In this document: in pieces, positions 1-5,498 of the stretch
Position numbering within the stretch: the stretch's first letter is position 1
Layout: the number at the start of each line of letters is the position of its first letter
NCBI GenBank assembly: GCA_937941555.1
Contig: CALDHJ010000446.1
Location: 1 to 5,498 of the forward strand
Length of the DNA: 5,498 nt
From: an uncultured Granulosicoccaceae bacterium
GTDB lineage: Bacteria > Pseudomonadota > Gammaproteobacteria > CALCKW01
Direction: 5' to 3'
The notes under the pieces: model-generated
The model's database searches: none
What the model was told of the DNA's origin: nothing
The model's input: the letters and a program-made list of their open reading frames with translations, nothing else
Made by a program: the position numbers and the translations under genes

Positions 1-970
1 GGTGGTTGCCAAGCATCTCGCCGTGGTCGGACGTGAACACCACCAGGGTATTGTCCGCTTGCCCTGACTTCGCTAGCGCCGCGAGAATCCGCCCGACTTC
101 GTGGTCGATCAACGCGACCATGGCGGCGTACTGGGCGCGGATCTCTTTGATCTCCGCGTCGCTGTAGTCCTGAAAACCCGGCGCCGTGCCACCGTAGCTC
201 TTCTCGGACCAGGCCCGCTGCGATGCCGGTTTGTTGTCGAGTTCGCCGGGACGAGTTGACGGCGGTGGAATGCCGTCCGCATTGATCACATCGCGAAAGG
301 CCTGCGGAGCGCCGAAGGCATGATGCGGATCGAAAAAATTGGCCATCAGAAAAAACGGCTGTTCCGCGTCGCGCGATTGGTCGATAAACTCACGCGCGCA
401 CTCCGCGACCCAGTGTGAGTAGTGGGCGTCGGGACGCACGTGATCGATTGGCGTGCCGGTGCGCGCGCGGTTGCTGTACTCGGTGTTCTCGTTGGCCCCG
501 GTGTCCGGAAAGACCTGTTGATAGACGTCGGGGTGGGTTGTGCGCAACCAGCGGTGGTAGGCGTTCTCGAGCGCGCGGTGGTTGGGGCCGTGCGCCCAGT
601 CGAACACCCGATACCCATCGTCCTGGCGCGGTTCGGTTCGCCAGGTGTCACAGGGCGAGAGGTGGTGCTTGCCGACCATGCCACAGTCGTATCCGGCGTC
701 GGCGAGCAGGCGTGAGAACAATCGCTGCCCCGGTGGCAGCGGGACGCCGTTGGCATGGAGTCCGTGGTTGGAAGGGTATTTCCCGGTGTAGAGCGACGCG
801 CGCGACGGACTGCACACCGGACTCTGAACGTAGCAGTTCTCAAAGCGCACCCCACCAGCGGCGAGTTTGTCGAGGTGCGGTGTCACCGCCCACGGCGAGC
901 CGGCGCAACCGAGGCTGTCGGCGCGCTGCTGGTCTGTGCAGATCAGCAGAATGTTTGGCCGAGCGGTCAT
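1..970 (-). CDS. Sulfatase, formylglycine-dependent (3' end outside window)
   Basis: N-terminal 323 residues of a sulfatase expected to hydrolyse a sulfate ester. Starting at ATG 968-970 it reads MTARPNILLICTDQQRADS and stays open to the window edge. The catalytic set is intact as far as it can be seen: D13 and Q14 (metal), C53-S-P-S-R57 (the Cys converted to formylglycine by a formylglycine-generating enzyme, which is not encoded here), K101 and H103 in VGKHHL, H216 in FFDPHH, and D315-H316 in VVFTSDHGEMLGNH. The second-site Lys and the C-terminal subdomain are beyond position 1. There is no signal peptide, so the enzyme is probably cytoplasmic. It is clearly paralogous to the preceding pseudo-sulfatase: residues 124-154, from DWAHGP to VF, match it at 19 of 31 positions at identical residue numbers. 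Start choice is supported by GAGG 8 bases upstream. Substrate is unknown; a phosphate- or phosphonate-ester activity within the superfamily cannot be excluded. Confidence 0.93.
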   Translation of the reverse strand, partial: MTARPNILLICTDQQRADSLGCAGSPWAVTPHLDKLAAGGVRFENCYVQSPVCSPSRASLYTGKYPSNHGLHANGVPLPPGQRLFSRLLADAGYDCGMVGKHHLSPCDTWRTEPRQDDGYRVFDWAHGPNHRALENAYHRWLRTTHPDVYQQVFPDTGANENTEYSNRARTGTPIDHVRPDAHYSHWVAECAREFIDQSRDAEQPFFLMANFFDPHHAFGAPQAFRDVINADGIPPPSTRPGELDNKPASQRAWSEKSYGGTAPGFQDYSDAEIKEIRAQYAAMVALIDHEVGRILAALAKSGQADNTLVVFTSDHGEMLGNH

Positions 971-978
971 GTGTCGAA

Positions 979-982
979 CCTC
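979..982 (-). promoter_or_regulatory. Ribosome binding site of the downstream sulfatase
   Basis: The coding strand reads TGAGG then TTCGACAC and ATG. GAGG overlaps the stop codon of the pseudo-sulfatase and lies 8 bases before the ATG, which supports the start at 968-970 and suggests coupled translation of the two paralogues. Confidence 0.6.
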
Positions 983-2246
983 AAAACGACGCCACCCGTG
1001 CGGCGGTCCGGTCTTCCAATGCAACCCTGGCATCGATCATCTGATCGACAAGCGCCTCCAGCGTGTCACGGTACGCCAGGTCGCGGGCGAGATCAGTCAG
1101 TTCATCCGGGTCTGCGTGCACGTCATACAAACAGCTTCGAGATTCGGTCACACCGTCGCCGTGCGTCACAACCAACTTCCAGCGCTCGGTGCGCAGCGCG
1201 CTCTGGTGCGCTGACAGCGGGTGACGGCAACGCGCCAGCACCCAACCGCGCGGCGGTTCGGTCAACAGTGACACCCCTTGTAGCCGTGTCGGTGCGAACA
1301 CACCCGTCAACGCGTAGAGTGTCGCCGCCAGATCAAACGCCGGTATTGGCGGCGCAACCCGCCCGCCGCCGCGCCCGGGCACACCCAACAACAGCGGCAC
1401 GTTCAGCGTGTCATCGTGCATCGGCGCGTGTCCTGCCCGTGCGGACCGATTACCGCGCCCGGCCGTCACGACCACGATGGTGTTGTCGCGTACCGCGTGC
1501 GCGTCGAGTGCAGCGAGTACGCGCGTCAGCGCCAAATCGGCTTGTCGCAGTGCGCGCACATCCAGCGCCTCCATGCCCGCCTCCGAACGCGGAGCGCCCC
1601 CCCTGTCCTCGCCGACCACGAAACCGATCAAACCGAAAAAAGGTTGCCCGGTGGTCACCGCCTCGAGATGCGAGACCGCGCGCCCACCGGCCCAAACGTT
1701 GAAGCTCAGCTCATCCGGCAGATCCGCTAACTGCGCGTGCTGTGCCGCCGACAGTGCGGTGTCATCCGGGTTGGGCTGGCGCGGGAACACGCTTGAATAG
1801 ATGTCGGGTGCCGTGGCCTGCAGCCAGTTGAGGTAAGCGTTCTGACGGGAGCGGTGCGCGGGCCCGTGCGCCCAATCCTGTGCGTGGCACTCACCCGCAC
1901 GCGCGTGTTCGGTTGTGAAGTGCGACACCCCGGCCAACTGCCGGCGGCCCACATGCCAACTGCGATAGCCCTGCGCCGCGAAGCTGGCCATTAGGGTGGT
2001 TTCGCGCTCGGGAAGCGCAACCCCGTCTGTCCACAGACCGTGTGCTGCGGTGTCGAGCCCGGTGAGCACACTGGCACGCGCGGGTGACGCCTCGGGAGAA
2101 CTCGCAAACGCACGCTCGAAGACGATTGATGTGGTGTCGAGTGCACGCAACGCGGGCAATTCAGCCAGATGCGACTCGAGCGCCGCCTGACACAGGCTGT
2201 CGAACAACACCATCAACACGTTGGGGCGTGTGTACACGTCAGGCAC
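981..2246 (-). CDS. Sulfatase-fold protein lacking the catalytic residues (probable pseudoenzyme)
   Basis: A 421-residue protein of the sulfatase superfamily that is probably not a sulfatase. The fold is recognisable: RPNVLMVLFDS at the N terminus, SPEASPARASVLTG where C-x-P-S-R is expected, GYRSWHVGR, QPFFGLIGFV, NTIVVVTAGRG, VPLLLGVPG, and the usual C-terminal WKLVV...LYDVHADPDELTDLA. Compared with the adjacent intact paralogue, Cys53 is A53, the motif Ser is A56, the metal-site Gln is S17, Lys101 is R101, His103 is Q103, His216 is E213, and Asp315-His316 are G263-R264. Only D16 and R57 remain. About 50 residues between the last two sites are missing. The frame is intact and its ends are conserved, so it may be kept for binding, regulation or partnering with an active sulfatase; early decay is the alternative. 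GTG 2244-2246, 5 bases after the ATPase stop, is the likely start, though the Shine-Dalgarno match is weak; GTG 2235-2237 is possible. No signal peptide is seen. Confidence 0.88.
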   Translation of the reverse strand: MPDVYTRPNVLMVLFDSLCQAALESHLAELPALRALDTTSIVFERAFASSPEASPARASVLTGLDTAAHGLWTDGVALPERETTLMASFAAQGYRSWHVGRRQLAGVSHFTTEHARAGECHAQDWAHGPAHRSRQNAYLNWLQATAPDIYSSVFPRQPNPDDTALSAAQHAQLADLPDELSFNVWAGGRAVSHLEAVTTGQPFFGLIGFVVGEDRGGAPRSEAGMEALDVRALRQADLALTRVLAALDAHAVRDNTIVVVTAGRGNRSARAGHAPMHDDTLNVPLLLGVPGRGGGRVAPPIPAFDLAATLYALTGVFAPTRLQGVSLLTEPPRGWVLARCRHPLSAHQSALRTERWKLVVTHGDGVTESRSCLYDVHADPDELTDLARDLAYRDTLEALVDQMIDARVALEDRTAARVASF

Positions 2247-2251
2247 CCCGC

Positions 2252-3256
2252 TCAGGTAATCCGCTCGCCGTCGCGGTCGAAGCGGTGCAGCTTGTCGAGA
2301 TCGGGCGACAAGTGGACGGTCTCTCCCGTGCGGAAGTGGCGCTCCCCGGAAGCGCGCACGGTCAGCGGCGTGTCGATTCCTTCAAGGGTCACGCGCACAA
2401 AGGTGTCGCTGCCGAGGTGCTCGGAAATGCCGACGGTGCCAGACCAGGTGCCTTCCGCTGCGGAAAGGATCAGGTGCTCCGGGCGGATACCGATGGCGGC
2501 GGCGTCGTGTGCGCGCGCGGCATCGCCGTCGAGGATGTTCATCATCGGCGAGCCAATGAAACGCGCGACAAAGAGGTTCTGCGGCGCGTTATAGAGTTCG
2601 AGCGGGCTGCCAACCTGCTCGATCAGGCCTGCGTTCAGCACCACGATCTTGTCCGCCATGGTCATCGCTTCCACCTGGTCGTGCGTCACGTAGATCATGG
2701 TGGTGTCGAGCCGCTTGTGCAGTTCGCTGATTTCGAGTCGCATGCCGACGCGTAACGCCGCGTCGAGGTTGGACAAGGGCTCATCGAAGAGAAACGCAGA
2801 TGGCTCGCGCACGATCGCGCGGCCGATGGCAACACGTTGGCGTTGCCCGCCCGACAGCTGCTTCGGCAGACGATCGAGATAGTCCGTGAGGTTGAGCACG
2901 CGTGCGGCATCGTCGATACGGCGCTGCTGTTCCGCCTTCGACAACTTTGCCATGCGCAACGGGAAGGCGATGTTCTGCGCGACAGTGAGATGCGGATAGA
3001 GCGCGTAGGACTGGAACACCATCGCCAGTCCACGCTTGCCGGGCGCGGCGTCAGTCGCATCGACACCGTCGATCTCGATGGCGCCACGAGTGACATCCTC
3101 AAGCCCGGCTATCAGTCGCAACAAGGTGGATTTGCCACAGCCTGATGGCCCGACAAACACCACAAACTCACCTTCTTCGATCTCGAGATCGAGCGGCGGA
3201 ATGACGGTGTCGGCACCAAAGTCCTTCTGCACACCGCGCAAGACAATCCAGCCCAT
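2252..3256 (-). CDS. Sugar ABC transporter ATP-binding protein, MalK/UgpC type
   Basis: Cytoplasmic ATPase that powers a CUT1-type carbohydrate importer, most likely with the MalG-type permease encoded in the same operon. It has 334 residues, slightly short for the family (E. coli MalK has 371). All nucleotide-binding motifs are present: Walker [10 protein letters not shown] at 36-44, Q-loop Q82 in [13 protein letters not shown], signature LSGGQ at 134-138, Walker B AFLFDEP at 154-160 with catalytic E159, D-loop SNLD at 162-165, and switch His H192 in [26 protein letters not shown] (about 228-240) marks the junction to the C-terminal OB-fold/TOBE region, which contains GIRPEHL. The C-terminal domain is compact, so a MalT-like regulatory interaction should not be assumed. 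ATG is 1 base after the upstream sulfatase stop (TGA-C-ATG), with a good Shine-Dalgarno site. Such ATPases sometimes serve several permeases. The family is certain; the transported substrate is not. Confidence 0.97.
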   Translation of the reverse strand: MGWIVLRGVQKDFGADTVIPPLDLEIEEGEFVVFVGPSGCGKSTLLRLIAGLEDVTRGAIEIDGVDATDAAPGKRGLAMVFQSYALYPHLTVAQNIAFPLRMAKLSKAEQQRRIDDAARVLNLTDYLDRLPKQLSGGQRQRVAIGRAIVREPSAFLFDEPLSNLDAALRVGMRLEISELHKRLDTTMIYVTHDQVEAMTMADKIVVLNAGLIEQVGSPLELYNAPQNLFVARFIGSPMMNILDGDAARAHDAAAIGIRPEHLILSAAEGTWSGTVGISEHLGSDTFVRVTLEGIDTPLTVRASGERHFRTGETVHLSPDLDKLHRFDRDGERIT

Positions 3257-3264
3257 GTCAGCGG

Positions 3265-3269
3265 CTCCC
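3265..3269 (-). promoter_or_regulatory. Ribosome binding site of the ABC ATPase
   Basis: GGGAG on the coding strand lies 8 bases before ATG 3254-3256 and inside the last codons of the preceding sulfatase, whose TGA sits 1 base before the ATG. Overlap of this kind favours translational coupling. If ribosomes stop at the upstream TAG, this site would have to recruit ribosomes on its own. Confidence 0.65.
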
Positions 3270-4319
3270 GTCGCGGTGTTGCCCGCGAGCGTCGTGGGGC
3301 GGCGGCGACATCATCGCGTGTGTGCCGCGCACACAGGCTTCGACAAAGCCCTGTGAGCGCAAGCCACTCTCCGCCCGCCACGTCAGAATGTCCTCGATCA
3401 GGCGAGCACGGGTTGCAGCGTGTGCCGGGTCGTCCCAGAGGTTGTGTTGCTCCAACGGGTCTGTCGCCAGATCGAACAGCTGACCGAAATCGTCATCGAT
3501 GAATTGCACGAGCTTCATCTCTCCATCGAGCACCATGGTCATCAAGCGTGTCCCCGTCAGCAAGGCGTCGTTGGCGTGCTCGGCAAAGACCCGTGTGCGC
3601 ACCGGATCGGGGCCGTCAGCAAAATACGGGTTCAGCGATTCGGCCGCCATCCAGTCGGGTGGCGCGACACCGGCCCACTCCAGGATCGTGGGCCCGAAAT
3701 CGAACAGCGCAACGTTGTCAGCGACACGCTTGCCCGCCTGTATGCCGGGGCCGGCGACCACGGCGGGCACCCGAACGGTCGACTGGTACATGTTCCACTT
3801 CTGCGAATGGCCATGATCACCCAGCGCGTCCCCGTGGTCCGAGGTGAACACGATCAGCGTGTTCTCGAGCTCGCCTCGTGCAGCCAGCGCATCGACTATC
3901 GCGCCAACCTGCGCGTCGATCATGCTGACATTGGCGTAGTAGTGCGCGCGCTGACGGCGCGACTGTTCAGCGCTGGGCGCCGCCTGGTGGACCACACCGT
4001 CGGCATCCTCACCCAACATGAAGTCACGCAAGCCTTGCAGCGCACGCGGCTGCGCGTCCGGGTCGGGCGGAATGACTTCGGGCAACTCGCGCTCGGCATA
4101 GAGGTCGAGGGCCTCTTGTGTCGGGTCATAGGGCGGATGAGGCCCGGGCAACCCGACTTGCAAAAAGAACGGGCCGTCGCCGGTGTACCGATCGAGCCAC
4201 CAGGTCGCCATCTGCCCGGTAAACACATCCGGGTGTAGCGACGCGTCTTCCGGCCAGACCCAGGCGCCCAATTGGTCGGCGTATTCGTCGCGCCGTCGCT
4301 GGGTCACGCGGGACGGCTT

Positions 4320-4322
4320 CTA
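4320..4322 (-). other. In-frame amber codon inside the sulfatase gene
   Basis: The coding strand reads CGC GGG ATA TAG AAG CCG TCC CGC GTG. The reading frame is the same before and after, so one codon alone interrupts the gene. TAG is one base from CAG, GAG, AAG, TGG, TAC, TAT, TTG or TCG. The preceding ATA is an unusual codon for such GC-rich DNA. The four visible authentic gene ends use TAA once and TGA three times, none TAG; this is compatible with readthrough but far too few to support it. Confidence 0.9.
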
Positions 4323-4751
4323 TATCCCGCGTTGGAAAAAGGCCTTGTCCCAATTGTCGAGGTAGAACGGCAGATTCGGGTGGTCGCGGTCCTTGTTCTC
4401 GACCACGTGGCGCTCGTGAAAGCCGAACGCCCCCTCCACCGGCATCGTGTGCATCTTGCCCACGTTCACCGTGCGGTAGCCGGCCTCGGCCAGGTCCTTG
4501 ACCCAGCAATACTGCCAGGGTTCGTCGTTGCGGTAGACCCCGTTGGTGTGCGGGTAGGTGCCGGAAAACAACGACGCACGCGACGGCGCGCAAGACGGCG
4601 AGGTGATGTACATGTTGTCAAAGGCCGTGCCGCGTGCAACCAGGCGGTCGAGGTTCGGTGTGACCATGTGCGGTGCATCCAGCGCGGCGATGGTGTCGAA
4701 GCGCTGTTGGTCAGTGATGATCAGGACGATATTCGGTTTCTTGGACATGGG

Positions 4752-5498
4752 TTATCCCTTCACCGCACCCGAGAGGGATTGCACGATGTAACGGTTGGCA
4801 ATGGCCATCAGCGGCAGGATGGGCAAGGTGAGCGCGATGCTGGCGACGGCGATCGACGCCCAATCCACGCTGTCGTAGGAGATGAAGTTCATCACCGCCA
4901 CCGGCGCGGTCGAGGTGCCGGAACGGGTAATGATCAAGGCGTAGAAGAAATCGTTCCAGGCCACGAGAAAGGCCAGTATCGCCGCAGCGACAGCACCGGG
5001 CCGCGCCGCCGGCAGAGCCACCAGAAAGAACGCCTGCACCAGACTTGCATCGTCCATGATTGCGGCTTCAATCAGTTCATCCGGCACTTGCGCAAAGGAA
5101 TTCCACATCGACCAGACCACCAGCGGCAGAGTCAACGTCATATAAGCGAAGACAAGTCCGGTGTAGGTGTCGATCAGACCAGCGTGGACATACGCGAGAA
5201 ACAGCGGGATCACAAAGCCCACGGGCGGTGCCATGCGCAATAACAGCAACACCCACGAGGCCATGAACTTGCCCGCCAGACGAGCCTTCGCCAATGCGAA
5301 CCCAGCCGGCACTCCAACCAGCATCGCGAACGCGGTCGAGAGACCCGCCGTGATAAAGGAGTTGAGCAGGGCAGAGGGGAAATCCGACCGCGAAATCTTG
5401 AAGAAATTGTCCAGCGTCATCGCCAAGGGGCTTTCCCAGACCGGCTGGAAAATCGCAATCGGCGCGCGGAAAGACAAGATCAGAACCCAAACCGTCGG
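4752..5498 (-). CDS. Sugar ABC transporter permease, MalG type (5' end outside window)
   Basis: Inner-membrane permease of a CUT1-type carbohydrate ABC importer (binding-protein-dependent transport family, MalG-like). The frame is open to the window edge, giving 248 visible residues beginning PTVWVLILSF, which looks like the end of the first membrane helix; MalG proteins are usually about 270-280 residues, so roughly 30 are missing. A TTG at 5475-5477 lies inside this helix and is unlikely to be the start. Further hydrophobic segments lie near visible residues 44-70, 78-105, 112-134, 166-192 and 213-234. The cytoplasmic EAA loop that docks on the ATPase starts with EAAIMDDAS (from about residue 144) and continues to LPAARPG. 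The protein ends in SLSGAVKG, typical of this family, followed by TAA. The invariant Gly of the EAA loop appears to be Asp. The gene lies 3 bases upstream of a sulfatase, and its ATPase partner is two genes downstream. The family call is secure; the substrate is unknown. Confidence 0.93.
   Translation of the reverse strand, partial: PTVWVLILSFRAPIAIFQPVWESPLAMTLDNFFKISRSDFPSALLNSFITAGLSTAFAMLVGVPAGFALAKARLAGKFMASWVLLLLRMAPPVGFVIPLFLAYVHAGLIDTYTGLVFAYMTLTLPLVVWSMWNSFAQVPDELIEAAIMDDASLVQAFFLVALPAARPGAVAAAILAFLVAWNDFFYALIITRSGTSTAPVAVMNFISYDSVDWASIAVASIALTLPILPLMAIANRYIVQSLSGAVKG
4755..4760 (-). promoter_or_regulatory. Ribosome binding site of the interrupted sulfatase
   Basis: The coding strand reads AAGGGA followed by TAACCC and ATG, giving a 6-base spacer. 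The site lies in the last codons of the permease gene, whose TAA falls within the spacer, so translation of the two genes is probably coupled. It supports ATG 4746-4748 as the start. Confidence 0.7.

Larger units (their letters stand above)
3258..4748 (-). pseudogene. Sulfatase-family hydrolase interrupted by an in-frame TAG at codon 143
   Basis: Alkaline-phosphatase-superfamily sulfatase, expected to cleave sulfate esters using a formylglycine made from Cys and a divalent metal. Starting at ATG 4746-4748, the frame gives MSKKPNIVLIITDQQRF and 142 residues, then TAG (4320-4322), then continues in the same frame through KPSRVTQRRRDEY to TGA at 3258, 496 codons in all. Residues conserved on both sides of the stop are D13 and Q14 (metal), C53-A-P-S-R57 (the formylglycine motif), K98 and H100 in VGKMH, H204 in GPHPPY, D304-H305 in FTSDHGD, and K317. 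No frameshift is involved. A product ending at TAG would lack D304/H305, and a restart at GTG 4305-4307 would lack C53, so neither half could be active alone. There is no signal peptide, suggesting a cytoplasmic location. The gene is preceded by a good Shine-Dalgarno site and is closely linked to the permease and ATPase genes. Alternatives are a recent nonsense mutation, a sequencing error, or stop readthrough. A related phosphonate/phosphodiester hydrolase activity is also possible. Confidence 0.85.

Noticed and set aside
333..355. Two runs of six A (T on the coding strand) as possible slippage sites or a terminator
   Set aside because: They encode Phe-rich core strand residues (QPFFLMANFF) that are conserved in the family. 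The frame is intact after them and there is no hairpin beside them that I could identify.
755..1702. Long plus-strand open frame (315 codons) antisense to the pseudo-sulfatase and its neighbour
   Set aside because: It is very rich in Arg, Pro, Ala and Ser, has no recognisable domain, and crosses two well-supported minus-strand genes. GC-rich coding DNA commonly gives such antisense frames.
2088..2090. Loss of Cys53 in the pseudo-sulfatase as a sequencing error or rescued by Ser54 as nucleophile
   Set aside because: Several bases and several other active-site positions differ, so an error is unlikely. Metal ligands are also missing, so a shifted Ser nucleophile would have no catalytic site to act in.
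3420..4238. Plus-strand open frame (272 codons) opposite the sulfatase
   Set aside because: No domain or motif is visible, and it lies entirely opposite conserved sulfatase sequence on the minus strand.
3258..4307. A separate gene starting at GTG 4305-4307 after the TAG
   Set aside because: There is no well-placed Shine-Dalgarno site, the frame is continuous with the upstream part, and the piece would be a sulfatase without its formylglycine Cys.
4320..4322. Pyrrolysine or another programmed recoding at the TAG
   Set aside because: No recoding signal or pyl gene is visible and no sulfatase residue is known to need it. It is kept only as a remote alternative to mutation.
4272..5243. Plus-strand open frame (323 codons) opposite the permease and sulfatase
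   Set aside because: Its composition is dominated by His, Arg, Val and Gly as expected for an antisense shadow. The opposite strand carries clear family motifs throughout.

Overview
The window is about 5.5 kb of GC-rich DNA (roughly 60% G+C by eye). Every supported gene lies on the minus strand, so the region reads right to left as one compact operon that continues beyond both edges. The protein families, the GC-rich codon use and the mostly clear Shine-Dalgarno sites suggest a proteobacterium. An alphaproteobacterium or a marine relative would fit, but this is inference; nothing here fixes the taxon.

In transcription order: (1) the 3' part of a MalG-type sugar ABC transporter permease (4752-5498, 5' end outside the window); (2) a 496-codon sulfatase-family gene (3258-4748) with all active-site residues present but an in-frame TAG at codon 143; (3) a complete MalK/UgpC-type ABC ATPase (2252-3256); (4) a 421-residue sulfatase-fold protein (981-2246) in which nearly every catalytic and metal-binding residue is replaced, including the Cys that becomes formylglycine, so it looks like a pseudoenzyme; (5) the first 323 residues of a further sulfatase with its visible catalytic residues intact (1-970, 3' end outside the window). 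Gaps between genes are 1 to 10 bases. There is no gene-free stretch over 300 bases and no RNA gene, mobile element, CRISPR array, promoter or terminator was seen.

The likely job is import of a sulfated sugar or similar small organic sulfate by a CUT1-type ABC transporter, followed by cleavage of sulfate ester(s) inside the cell: none of the three sulfatase-family proteins has a visible signal peptide. The solute-binding protein and the MalF-type partner permease would be expected just beyond position 5498. The substrate cannot be read from the sequence.

The main points worth a second look are the pseudo-sulfatase next to its intact paralogue, and the single nonsense codon in an otherwise well preserved sulfatase.
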